A DNA stretch of 64,000 bases from Camillea tinctor (GCA_022578605.1 MU394062.1:558001-622000); one strand, 5' to 3'; positions 38,301 to 48,319 are shown, counted from the stretch's first letter. Notes: a model not told the origin generated them from the letters alone. A program made the numbers and translations.

Positions 38301-38498
38301 AAAAAGGATGGGTGTTTGAAATGGGAAAGTAGAAGGAACTTTATTTTCGGACGACACCAGGTGGTAGTAGTCAACTCAACAAAAATAACCATATGATGAT
38401 GGGAAAAGTTTGGGCAATAGTAGATGGCGAGCGTGCCTGTGACATATGGTCTGATGGAAAAGAAATTGGTATCAGAAACACTTACCCAGACTAGACAT
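35348..38498 (-). CDS. Acidic Thr/Asp-rich protein with C-terminal BTB/POZ-like domain
   Basis: Eight exons in transcript order: 38486-38498, 37473-37562, 37342-37416, 36930-37247, 36790-36873, 36556-36696, 36055-36493, 35348-35951. They close exactly to 587 residues. Every intron has a GTAAG-type donor except none; the first six introns are all phase 1 and the last is phase 2. Residues 1-240 are acidic and Thr/Asp-rich, with an EVEQVEQVEHD repeat. A Gly/Tyr-rich middle follows (PPPYSPITIID, HDSFGPNVHGYSYV). The last 200 residues begin PIVSIVIGNTEIFVHWLAVG, the strand-and-helix pattern of a BTB fold, then a long helical tail. BTB proteins often bridge to Cul3 ubiquitin ligases. Intron 1 is 923 bp; the 13-nt first exon (MSSL plus G) is the least certain part. 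Confidence 0.72.
37563..38485 (-). other. 923-bp first intron, strongly pyrimidine-rich on the sense strand
   Basis: Bounded by GTAAGTG and CTAAATAG, with branch site TTACTAACC 18 nt from the end. Nearly all of it is A/G-rich on the plus strand. It contains a 19-A run and no recognised element. Confidence 0.6.
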
Positions 38499-38673
38499 CT
38501 TGCTGATGTATTGATACCTTGCTGCGAGGCTTGATCTGTTGATGGGTATGTTCAAGGTATCGTTACTTGGTTTGGTCTGAGGTTGGAAGATGAGGAATAC
38601 AACCGAGAAGATGAAGAAGATGTAGCTGCTAAGCCTAGGATAGTATTGCAAAGAACGCGTAGGCTGAACCACA

Positions 38674-38864
38674 AGTGTGTATGGGGAAAAAGAGATGATG
38701 TACGAAAAAAAACAGAAAAGATTCTGTAGGAGAAAATAGAAAAAAGTGTGTATGGGAAAACTGAAAAGAGTATGTATGGGCAAAGTGAAAATAGAATGTA
38801 TGGGGCCACAGAAAATAAGATGTGATGGGAATAGAAGAAGTGAATGATGGTATGGGTTGTGGTG
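38674..38864. repeat. 24-bp minisatellite, eight diverged units
   Basis: Units begin at 38674, 38698, 38721, 38745, 38769, 38793, 38817 and 38841; one is 23 bp. Consensus on the plus strand begins AGTGTGTATGGG and ends GAAAAG. It lies about 180 bp upstream of the BTB gene start and, on the minus strand, reads as an 8-residue PYILFSVx-like repeat without stops but also without an ATG. Confidence 0.8.
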
Positions 38865-41800
38865 GTGGTGGTATTGGGGAAAGGAAAGGAAAGGAAATGG
38901 GTCTGTGGTGTGGAAAGAAAAAGAGATGGATCTGGGGGAGGGTGTGCAAGGGAGTTTGTAGACACGAGACTTAGTTCAGGAAGTATGATTCTGGAAACCA
39001 AAGGGAAAGGGCGTTGATTTCCAATTACTTATTTAGATAGGAACTTGTGTATCCTCTTCTTGACGGAGGTACTTCCTATCTATAGCCTTGTGGTTTTCCT
39101 AAGGTCCTCGTAGCGTACGCTAGGGAAAAGAAGTACATATGAGATTATTGGCACATATCGATGTATCATGGTATATACATAGAACGCTACTTTGGAATAG
39201 AACTTCGTGGCCCCTGGATTTGCTAACCTGTAATGCGGCTAACAACCAGTGTAATAAGTGATCCCGTTATTCCTCTCCTTTTGCAACCTAGCATCTATAT
39301 CCTTATTATGTATAATATCATGATGATGAGTGACTATTTGCCTTGGATGTCATAACTTTTTAGCATGAAGATAAAATAATAAGGCAATAAATCAGTAGTA
39401 GTTGTAATTCAGGGGGGGAATTCAGAGAGCAGTCCACTGTACAGCTTCAAGCCTGGCCTACCTACAATACCATGGCCAATGTACCTCCCATGACATCTAA
39501 ATATTAGCTGGTGCCGAGCCCATGTATTTCTTTTCCCACACCCCCTAAGTCTCGACAGTCCCGCATATAAGCGGAGAAGTAGATATGTACGCAGTTTTAG
39601 AAACAACTCGGGAAGGAAGACCTAAATGTATTGACAAACGAGAAAGTATTCCTGGAATCCAATAAGGTACATGTTCCATCCCATGCCCTTATAGTCACTA
39701 TTACAAACAGACCTATTGTAGTAATGTACATCCTGTTAGAGAAACAAACGACTATCCTCAGTGCGAGATATATGTCTTCTTATGGTTTACTTGCTTGTAC
39801 ATATCGTGGGGTGAGAAACGTCCTGCTCCGCTTATTAAATGCGTACCTCTATTAGTTTGTTGCAAGAACTTTGTACATAGACCCGCAATACATGTAGGTT
39901 AGATACCAGCGCGTCTACCTTCCTTCTTATGGTAGTTTTAGTGACGCAAAGCGGGAAGGATGGACAAGATCAGTGAGTGAACAAAGAAGATGATCTTGTA
40001 CATACCTACCTAAATCAAGAACAAATACTGATTTGCATAGTGTGATCCTTCTACAAGTGATGGGAATGTACGCATTGTCTATTATGGAAGCACTTTTGTA
40101 ATTCAATGTGAAAATGGACAGGAAAGCCCCTTCATACAGTGATGCACAGAACTGTCACAGGCACATATTCTTGATAATTTGTGAATCCTTTGTACATATC
40201 TCCATTTGCTTACAAGGCTACGCATAATGGCATGGGTTTATATGGAGATACACATGGAAGACTTTCTTCCATCCACTAATGCCCTACTGTAGGTATAACT
40301 AATGACTTGGTAGTCTATGAGGCTCTGTTTGTGAATATGGCAAAATGGAATTACGGTTTTAGGAAGGTAACCTTACGCTTTACGGTAACTTCCCTGGTCC
40401 GTGCACAATTGTATACTGTTGTTGGCGACTATAATATGACAAATAGAGTTTTGTATAATTGTTGTGCATGTATACAAGTATTCGCCAGGAGAGAGCTTAA
40501 GCATGATAACCAATGAGGGAATTTCTAACTTCCTAAATGCCAGAGCAGGAGCCTAGGCTAGTGTCATATGACATGGTCTAACTAACACTGACATGCAAAT
40601 AAATACAAAGAAAAGAGTTGCATGTACAGGTACAACACTTACACGGCGACTATGTAGAGGGTCTTAGCCCCTTCCGCAACTGGGATCCTTTTATTAAGGT
40701 ACGTGACATATGATCTATTTTCTGATGTACATAGCTCCCTTCCCGTAGTACAGGGATAGTCTAGTTTAGCAGTATTATCTACCAGTAATTACGGGGAGAG
40801 AGCTCCCTATTTTTCCGCAGTATTTGGGTCAGAGGGAGGTGTTGACCCTGGTTAGCCCCCGAAACATGAACATGTATAGGGGGTTGATGCTACTTTAAGC
40901 ACTAAAGGAATATATAGATTGGTAAATTCATATATCCTAAGCCCAAGAGCTGGTTATTCTGATATAATATATAAACAGATAGTACTGGGAGTTCACATAT
41001 ATGCACGATGACTAGAAAATTATGTGTGGATATAGAAACACCTAGGTAATTATGCAATAATCATATGTAAAGGGGGAGACAACTCATATAATTATCTTTT
41101 CCCAATATATGCCCAGCAATCGATAAGGTCACTGAAGACACACGAAGCGTATTGTAAAACCTAAGACACCACCCCCAAATAACAGGCAAGCCTACCTAGG
41201 TGTGTACTTTACTATGGGGTGGTTGAACTCCTAAGAAAGCTTTTTCCATATGGTGTTAGTCGAGAGCATGGCCTTCCTATCTCCTGATTATGCTCAGCAT
41301 TTCGTATATTACTATTAATACAATTAAGTATCGTCCACAACAATTCAGGCCGACAAGACAATAGCTTTCTGATACGGTTACCGAGTATCGACCTGTGTAT
41401 ATCATCCGGAGCTCCCAAGTACAAGGATTAAGCCCTTGGGGATACCCGGGAATAGTACCGTATGGAAAGGTGTTTCTCAAACCCCTAATTCTATATTTTG
41501 TCGCCAATCTGGGCTATGTCGGGGGTCATAAAAACAGCAAGATGGATGTGAGCTACGATTTATGGGAAATGATATCGTTTCTAACTTTATACAGTTCAAA
41601 CAGGGTTTCCTTGAGATTCATACGGTCTGTTAGTCGTTCTCTACTTCAATTTTACTAACTGGTATTATTACATTGCATATCTGGCCTCAGCCTCTGACAT
41701 GAACCCTACAGCTATTTCTCTTCGCGTTGTTGGAAATGTACATGTATGAAAATATTGGCATAGAAGTCCCAGTTAGGGCTACTCTGTTATCAATGATGCC

Positions 41801-42559
41801 GTTGGCATTCAAGTTGTGTTTTGGGTTCTTTGCGAAGATATAGGCAAATTACACCTCGCTGTATGATGGATTTCGGTTAAACGCCATAAGATAGACAGAA
41901 AGACTACCCCTACACGCACGCGATAATGAAATATGTACTATGGCGACCAATCATTATCCATTAAGTATCTATCAACTCATTGGCTATCACAACACATGGC
42001 CTCCAATAAATTCGATAGGTGCGCGCTCAGCATATATGAGGGTGGTCACATACAACCCCCGCTGTTCATCTACGAATCCAATCAACGCCATACCGCGACG
42101 TGTATATCTTTCATGCCGGGGTTACCTACCCAAGTCCTATAGAATATACATTAAATTATCAATATTACCTTATACTTCCCTTCGCTATTAGGACCTTGTT
42201 GGTTATTTCAGGCAATGAATTGTGCGATGGCGAGTGGTGGAAAGGTACCAATATAGGTAGGTCTCCAACGCATTTGCCATCGGTTGTATACTAAGGGACA
42301 TCCAGTAAAGAACCACGCAAGCCTTGATCCTGCATATGCAAGCTACTTCGGTTGCTGTGTGGCCACTCTCCAACCTGATCACCTCGAAAATCTAGGGTTG
42401 TCAGCCCAACAAAATGTCACTTGCACACCTAGTTTTAAAAGTCTTGTGACTTGGGCACCATTAGTCTTTACTACCTGAAAGGTAACAATAGTATTATGAG
42501 AGTTCATAGCCCCTCTATCAGTATCCATCATTCTGGCAGCTTCGGAAATCCAAAAAGAA
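38865..42559. other. 3.7-kb AT-rich gene-free region
   Basis: No gene. The left 150 bp continue the G/A-rich repeat-like sequence. From 39000 to 42500 the sequence is AT-rich and TpA-rich with only short random frames, and recurrent TTGTACATA strings. A decayed transposon altered by repeat-induced point mutation is possible but no transposon domain is visible. Confidence 0.5.
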
Positions 42560-43150
42560 ATGGCAGACACGAAACCTGTAGTTTCGTTGAAACCTCGACT
42601 ATCCAGATTCGTTGCTGTTGATGAAATGTATGTCAGAAAGGTTAGGGATTATTTGAATTCAAAAATGGCTGACATATTTGTTCAAGGCTCATGATAAGTG
42701 GTCGCCTTGCAGATGTAGAAGTCAAATGTCGCGATCGGACATGGAAGTTACACCGTCTTATATTGGCGACCCGTTGCCCATGGTTCGACAAAGCACTCAA
42801 CGGCGAGTTTAAGGTGCGCCCAGTTTTATCTTAGGGGCTTAACACTATGGATATTACGCTAACCCTTTTCAATATTAGGAAGCTAGAAAAGGCGTGGTGA
42901 CAATTGAGGAATTCTATCCAGAAGATATCGATCTTTTGATCCAGTATATTTACACCGGTGGTAGAGACATGATGCTATAACCACTCATTTTCATTCGTTT
43001 ACTAACCAGGAAAAAGTTTTCCCTACGGATAACAGCCCAGGTAATAGCACTTTCGATCATGCGATCAGCATGTATGTATTGTGTGATCATTTCCTCCTAT
43101 CAGAACTTTGTGAGGACTCCCTAGTCTGTCCCGAGGGAGTCTTCTATTAA
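42560..43150 (+). CDS. Short BTB/POZ-domain protein, probably truncated
   Basis: Exons 42560-42627, 42687-42813, 42879-42960 and 43017-43150 close in frame to 136 residues. The protein reads RLADVEVKCRDRTWKLHRLI, then LATRCPWFDKALNGEFKEA, VVTIEEFYPEDIDLLIQYIY, TGVFPTD and ISMYVLCDHFLLSELCED. This is the complete fungal BTB pattern of Dxxv-HrlvL-sxyF-FxEa-v.l.ed.p..f...l.yiYtg.y. The terminal CPEGVFY then hits a stop, whereas relatives run on for about 100 residues. A coding-like tail (FLGAASTFGGELRRVYEGDA, ending AIVRFY) lies 420 bp downstream, beyond an inverted duplication. I infer a gene whose 3' end was disrupted; the acceptor of exon 4 (AAAAAG) was chosen because the nearer AG gives an immediate stop. 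Confidence 0.6.
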
Positions 43151-43306
43151 GCTGCTAGCACGATACAAAAAGGAATGAAGTAAGACGATTAGGATGGCGA
43201 ATGTGAATACCGCTGCCAATCTGAGGGTTGTGAGAAACGAAAGAATGACGGAAAAGAAAACAAGGCAGTTGGAAAATTGGCCCGAGAATTCTATGATACA
43301 ATCGAT

Positions 43307-43606
43307 ACGGAGCTCTCTCCCAAAAGTCGACGCCGCGCCAAGAAATGCCAAGGTCTTGACTTATCTTGACAACAGCTGTTAAGCAGCTGCAGCTAGAAGC
43401 TCAAATTAACCCACTAATTATTGCGCTATAATTACACGCTCGTGCGCTAAGCTTTTATCGATAGCAGCTATTACCAACTATAAGCACTAAAATTTATAGT
43501 GCATAGTTTCTGGCAGCTGCCATGCAGCTGGAACTGACTCCTGACACAAATTAACATAAGCTTGGTATTTCTTGGCGCGGCGTCGACTTTTGGGGGAGAG
43601 CTCCGT
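43307..43606. repeat. Inverted duplication (46-bp arms, 208-bp spacer)
   Basis: 43307-43352 and 43561-43606 are reverse complements at 44 of 46 positions. Similarity fades outward but continues for about 12 bp. Each arm, read in the proper direction, encodes FLGAASTFG-ELR, so the arm derives from coding sequence. The spacer carries its own terminal inverted repeats. Confidence 0.9.
43373..43530. mobile_element. MITE-like insert with CAGCTG terminal inverted repeats
   Basis: The ends are CAGCTGTTAAGCAGCTGC and, as reverse complement of the right end, CAGCTGCATGGCAGCTGC. The interior is AT-rich with a near-palindrome GCACTAAAATTTATAGTGC. There is no coding capacity. Target-site duplications are not clear. 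Confidence 0.45.
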
Positions 43607-43681
43607 AGAGTGTATGAGGGGGATGCTGTTGCTTTATCCAAATCTATGCGATTACGGGATGCTATCGTGAGATTCTACTAG
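43565..43681 (+). pseudogene. Displaced 3' coding fragment of the BTB gene
   Basis: An open frame with no ATG reads VFLGAASTFGGELRRVYEGD, AVALSKSMRLRDAIVRFY and stop. The pattern (aromatic, basic, VYE, then RDAIV) is what fungal BTB proteins show near the C terminus. It would be the missing tail of the gene upstream, separated by the foldback. Confidence 0.4.
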
Positions 43682-44181
43682 AAAATAGAGCTGTATTTGC
43701 AAGGATACCAGGAAGACGCAATGACGCAAATACGAGAGAGACCCCCCAATTTGCGGTGGTGTACTCATGAGGGGCAATGGCATAGGGATGAAGTAAGAAT
43801 GCAAGGTATCCACATGCTTGTAGTCAATGCCACAATAACCCCTTGTCCAATACCCTACGTGGACACTATGCAAAGGTCTGGCTAGAAGGCGATGGAGATA
43901 CCTACAAGCTACAAGGCACCTGTCAATCTTGCATGGAAAGGGGGGTAAAGAACTCATTACACAATAGTTCATAGTCACCGGTAGATAGAAATGAAGACCT
44001 GATGTATATGCAAAATATTCTATTGACGTTGAAAACAAATAGCCCGATGAATATGCTCTTTGCCCAAAACCGCTGCCTTATTGTCTATGCCAAAAGCCGG
44101 TACTCCATCATCCTCTATAAACCCCAGAACCGTGAATCATATCTCATATATACATGCAAGATCATACAACTGCAACCCCGT
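43682..44181. other. Intergenic
   Basis: No gene; the right part is the 3' UTR side of the alcohol dehydrogenase gene. Confidence 0.55.
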
Positions 44182-45328
44182 CTATGCGACCGGCTTCAGG
44201 ACAGCGCGGAAGTGCATCTTCCCCCTGTCCAGCCGGTCCATGGCCTCCTTGATACCCTCCTCGCTCATGGGGAACGTCTCGACGATAGGCTCGATCTTAT
44301 GGAGGGCAGCGAAATCCAGCATCCGGCGGTGCACGGACTTGGCGGCGACCAGCGAGCCCTGAACGGTCAACCCCTTAAAGATAAGCGGCATGTACGGGAT
44401 CTCGAAGTTGCCGGCGTCGACCGTGAGCGGGATGATGTAAGCGCCGTGAGCCATGATGGGGATGATCTGGCCCCAGTTTGGCGGGGACGAGGTGGTCACC
44501 AGCAAGCGGTCGAGGGGCCTTGAGACATCGAGCACCTTCTTGCCCTTGGTGGAGATGAACTCATGCGCGCCGAGCTGCATGGCCTCCTCGCGCTTGCTAT
44601 CAGAACCCGACAGCACGACGACGCGGCAGCCCATCTTCGACGCGAACTGGATGGCGAGGTGGCCGAGCCCGCCGACGCCCATGACGCCGACGGTCTCGGA
44701 GGGCTTGACGCCGTAGTCGGCGAGGGCGTTGAAGACGGTGGCGCCGCCGCACTGCAGCGGGGCGGCGGCCTCGTCGCTCATGCCCTCGGGGATCTTGAAC
44801 AGGAAGGGCTCGCGCCACACGCCGTGCGTCGCGAAGCTGCCCTGGTCCAGGTTGTCGACGCCGTAGATGGCCCGCTCCTCGCAGTGCGTGTCGTGCCCCG
44901 TCAGGCAGTTCATGCAGTGCCCGCACGACTCCTGCATCAGCCCCCAGCCCACGCGGTCGCCCTTCTTCAGCGTCTTGCAGTCCGGCCCCGTCGCCTCGAC
45001 GATGCCGATGCCCTCGTGGCCGAGCCCCATGTCGGTGGTTCTCTGGATGCGGCGTCAGTAAAAACAGTCCTCTTGTGTAAAATACTAATATCATAGGGGG
45101 GAGATGGGACGGGGTGGTTTACATAATGGAGATCTAGAGTCGGGATAAGGTTAGTAAACTATCTTGATTTCGTACGAGAGGAAGTGCTTGGGACTCACCA
45201 GTGCCGCATAAGCCAGAGGCAATGACTCGGAGGAAGACTTCGTTGCCGGATAGTTCATCGGGTTTGGTGGTAGTGGCCTTGATGGGCTCACCAGACTCGC
45301 TTCCCTTGTAGACGGTGAAAGAAGGCAT
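44182..45328 (-). CDS. Zinc-dependent alcohol dehydrogenase (MDR family)
   Basis: Exons in transcript order 45199-45328, 45123-45133 and 44182-45042 give 333 residues, normal for this family. Catalytic zinc ligands are Cys41 (GLCGTDLH), His56 and Glu57 (GLGHEGIG). The structural zinc loop is intact: ESCGHCMNCLTGHDTHC. The Rossmann nucleotide-binding motif GVGGLGHLAIQFA is followed by VVVLSGSDSKREEA, where Ser-Lys-Arg suggests NADP preference. A late NFEIPYMPLIFKGLTVQGS segment lines the substrate pocket. The protein would be cytosolic and interconvert alcohols and aldehydes or ketones; the substrate is not readable. Introns are 65 and 80 bp with CTAAC and CTGAC branch sites. Exon 2 is 11 nt. 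A TATA box lies about 150 bp upstream. Confidence 0.94.
45123..45133 (-). other. 11-nt microexon of the alcohol dehydrogenase gene
   Basis: Minus strand: GACTCTAG|ATCTCCATTAT|GTAAAC. Exon 1 ends GGCACTG in phase 1 and exon 3 starts AGAACC in phase 0. The 11 bases give DLHY and correct the phase; skipping would shift the frame just after catalytic Cys41. Confidence 0.9.
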
Positions 45329-45474
45329 ATCGAGTAATTTTTCTTTTGTCTTTTGTAGTTGTCTGTGTTGATATTATGAATGATGTTTTGTTGAGCTGTG
45401 GTTATCGATACTTTTAATGTTGATACTATGTTGGGATGGAAGGTTGAGAACTTATGAGACGTCGAGGGACTGTG

Positions 45475-45482
45475 TATTTATA
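45475..45482 (-). promoter_or_regulatory. Probable TATA box of the alcohol dehydrogenase gene
   Basis: TATAAATA on the minus strand, about 150 bp upstream of the start codon, with a T/C-rich leader after it. Confidence 0.5.
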
Positions 45483-46903
45483 TTGAAGATTTTGATATAT
45501 ATCCCGACTTCAGATCGATTAGCTACAAACGCAATCACGTTGGATGATTTTGTAATCCATCTCCTTATCTCCTCCACCTCCTAAAACGACAACAAAAGGT
45601 TCCACCCCGATATCTGTGATGACGTTCCATTGGTGCCGGTTCGCGATGGAGTCGCAGCGCCGAACCGCCTGTTACCATGTCTGTGTGTGTGTGTATGGTG
45701 CGTTTGCTCGGTCTAAACGCGAGGCGCGATGATCCATTATGCTGTGGATTACTGAGGTTCTGGGTGGATTACTGAGGCTCTCGACCTGCAGTGCCGACAA
45801 CCCCCAATTGGCTGCAGATTACTATGGTTAGATCAAGGCCAAGATCTATGGTCTGTACATGTCCTAAGACAGATTGATTGGGAGCAAGATGTGATCAGGT
45901 AATCAGGGGAATATATTCTGCCTTCACAACGTACATCCGCTTCTCCTTCTCTCCTCCTTCCAACTTCCTTCTAGAACTTCAATCTGCAAACTTAGGAGAG
46001 CAAAGTCGGAGGCCCCGGTGTTTTCGCGGCGTGTTGCAGATGCAGGGTACCATAATGACATAACAGAAATGAGGTTGCAACGCAAAACCACGCCCAGGCT
46101 GCATGAGATGCCGTATCTAATGCAACAAAGCACCGCACTGCTACTATGCTATGCAACTGTACGCTCCGGTGAGTCAAAATATTCTGAAAGGGGCTGCGGG
46201 GCTACGGAGTTGACGGACCATCCTGATTGCTCCGTTTGAAGCCGGAGCTTCGCAGTTCACTTTGATACAGTCAGACGTATAAATCTAGGGCACAGACGTT
46301 TTTTCTAATCAAGCCTATCCTTCCAAGTTAATAGATCATGATCGCGGGAAAACCATCACCCCAATGCTTTTACCTAGACGACCTAGACGACCTAGATGGC
46401 GATGAAGGAAGAAGTTGGGCATACGACAAGGTGTGAGAAGAGAAAAGACATACATATTAGCCTAACCTGGGTTAAATATGGGGAATTTCAATCTATACTA
46501 CCAGGGATCCTATTTACCATTTCAGCTTATGGGGCATAATTTGTCTTATACGCCGTATTCGAAGCAAGATGAGTGGTGAGACATCGACGAGCGTCAAATA
46601 ATGGTTGATCGGGTATGGGAAATAATGAACTTTTTATTTTCAATCAATGATGCGCTTTCTATCATGACCCCTTTGTCGTCCACGAGTTGACTGAAAGGAT
46701 GACGGCTGCCTAATCTCTGAATCCAATAAAAGGCACTCCTGATCTTTCTGACCTTGAAGTATCAGTCCAAAGCATAACAACTTGCAACATACAACTCCCA
46801 TCTGACTTACTCGTATCGAAAGCCAACGATATATTTATACCATCACGGGCGACGATATTTATTCTATTTCTTGAGGGGGGAGCATTTTGTTGGTCTCGGA
46901 ACA
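45483..46903. other. Divergent promoter region
   Basis: No gene between the alcohol dehydrogenase and the PrsW-like gene. A short TG repeat lies near 45685 and a duplicated GATTACTGAGG near 45750-45775. Confidence 0.55.
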
Positions 46904-47917
46904 ATGGGCTCAGAGAAGGATGTATCCTCGGGTAATAAGCCCTTACAGAGTACGATATCGACCCTTCGGGGCGCTCAAGAGCAGCCCTTCTCACGTGCTA
47001 CCAAAGGCTTGGTCTGGGTAGGCCTACCGTCTATAGTCATTGGCGTATGGGTCTTATCGCCCCTTACAGCTTCACTCATACCAGTCCTATTGCTTCCGAC
47101 CTTCTCTCTGGTATGGTGGGACCGTGCACAACCTGCCAATCAGAGGACCGACATTGAGACGTTCATCTGGACTTATGTTTTAACGGGCACTCTCGGGACT
47201 GTGGTCTGCATAGTCGGCCAGGCTGTCCTCTCCTATGGGCTCATGATGGTCCTCTTCCAGGACGATACCGAGAAAGTATTCGCAGAGGTCCAGAGAAACG
47301 AAGCCGATATCGCCTTGATGGACGAGGAAGCTCTTGCGACCAGAAGACAGATGGCCGCATCTTGGCAGAACTGGATTTTCATCTTTGCCAGCGCTTTTTC
47401 TGTGGCTGGCGCAGTAGAAGAGTGGATGAAATACACTGCTTTAACCCTTGCCCGTCGATACGGTCGTATCGTTCACGAGCGCAACTACATTACGCTCGCA
47501 GCGGCCGGGGCTATAGGTTTTGGTACTTTCGAGGGCCTAGGGTTCATCTATGCCGCCACCCGAGCCACTCCGGGTCCGGGAGCTCTCACATTAACCATAG
47601 CAGAGCGTATTATCATTGGGCCGCCGACGCATGCAATCGGCGCCGTGCTTATCGGCCTCAACACCGCTCTTCGGGACTTTCATGGGCAGCCTCTAGGTAT
47701 TGCAAAGATCATCGGTCTACCTATCTTCTTCCACGGCCTGCACGACTTCAGCTTGTTTGCTTTTAGTGCCCTGGACGGTAACGTAGGATGGATACACCCC
47801 TATGGCAAGAAGCTTCTCCTTGTATATGCAGTTGTTTTGACCGTTCAGGGGGGTATGATCAGTCACGTACGCCACAGGCTCTCCAAGCACACTTTTGCCA
47901 AAGGTAATCAAAATTAG
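46904..47917 (+). CDS. PrsW-family intramembrane protease-like protein
   Basis: Single exon, 337 residues. The ATG at 46904 is used because the open frame upstream starts only with TTG. Seven or eight hydrophobic segments are visible. The PrsW pattern of membrane-embedded charged residues is present: Glu172-Glu173 in GAVEEWMKYTAL, Glu210 in FGTFEGLGFIY, His243 in PPTHAIGAVLIG, and His277, His280 and Asp281 in FHGLHDFS. Bacterial PrsW cleaves anti-sigma factors. Fungal relatives exist but have no defined substrate that I know. The protein would sit in an internal membrane, possibly ER. A charged loop (DDTEKVFAEVQRNEADIAL) separates the early helices from the catalytic core. No intron is needed. 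The next gene starts 400 bp downstream on the same strand. Confidence 0.82.
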   Translation: MGSEKDVSSGNKPLQSTISTLRGAQEQPFSRATKGLVWVGLPSIVIGVWVLSPLTASLIPVLLLPTFSLVWWDRAQPANQRTDIETFIWTYVLTGTLGTVVCIVGQAVLSYGLMMVLFQDDTEKVFAEVQRNEADIALMDEEALATRRQMAASWQNWIFIFASAFSVAGAVEEWMKYTALTLARRYGRIVHERNYITLAAAGAIGFGTFEGLGFIYAATRATPGPGALTLTIAERIIIGPPTHAIGAVLIGLNTALRDFHGQPLGIAKIIGLPIFFHGLHDFSLFAFSALDGNVGWIHPYGKKLLLVYAVVLTVQGGMISHVRHRLSKHTFAKGNQN

Positions 47918-48319
47918 GAGTTATTAATGTTTACCTATCTACCTAAGGTTGGTAGGTATATAAGTGAATGTTGGCAGAGTGGTGGTGACTCTGATATTGA
48001 TATTGAAGAGAATAATCATAAACCGGGGCTTATTGGGAAAACGCGGTTTTTGCTACTTGTATTTAGGCATTGGTGCCTAGGCACTACCTAGGTAATGGGT
48101 TAACCTAACCTGGGTTAGGTTAAGCCTAGCTATTAGTGGAACTCTTTCACTTTGTCTTATGTACCTCTCAACTCTTACCTCTCTCATCTCTCCCTAACCA
48201 TCTCTTCTCTTTAACATATACACCAATTTGTTTTTTCTCTTTAAGGTAGATACCTATACAACAACCAATTAATTTCATATCATCCACACCATGCAAGAAA
48301 TTACATTATTTATCTCCTC
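47918..48319. other. Intergenic with CCTAGG palindromes
   Basis: No gene. TACCTAGGTA at 48085-48094 and a cluster of CCTAACC/GGTTAGG motifs at 48100-48130 stand out. Confidence 0.6.

Noticed and set aside
38552..39001. 149-codon minus-strand frame with PYILFSVx repeats as a gene
   Set aside because: No ATG start; the open frame is a consequence of the 24-bp period. Kept as a repeat and as a finding instead.
43194..43382. 62-codon plus-strand ORF
   Set aside because: It runs through the left arm of the inverted duplication; no domain, and a coding-like signal in that arm is on the opposite strand.
44563..45096. 177-codon plus-strand frame
   Set aside because: Antisense shadow of the alcohol dehydrogenase; Ala/Arg/Val composition typical of reversed GC-rich codons.
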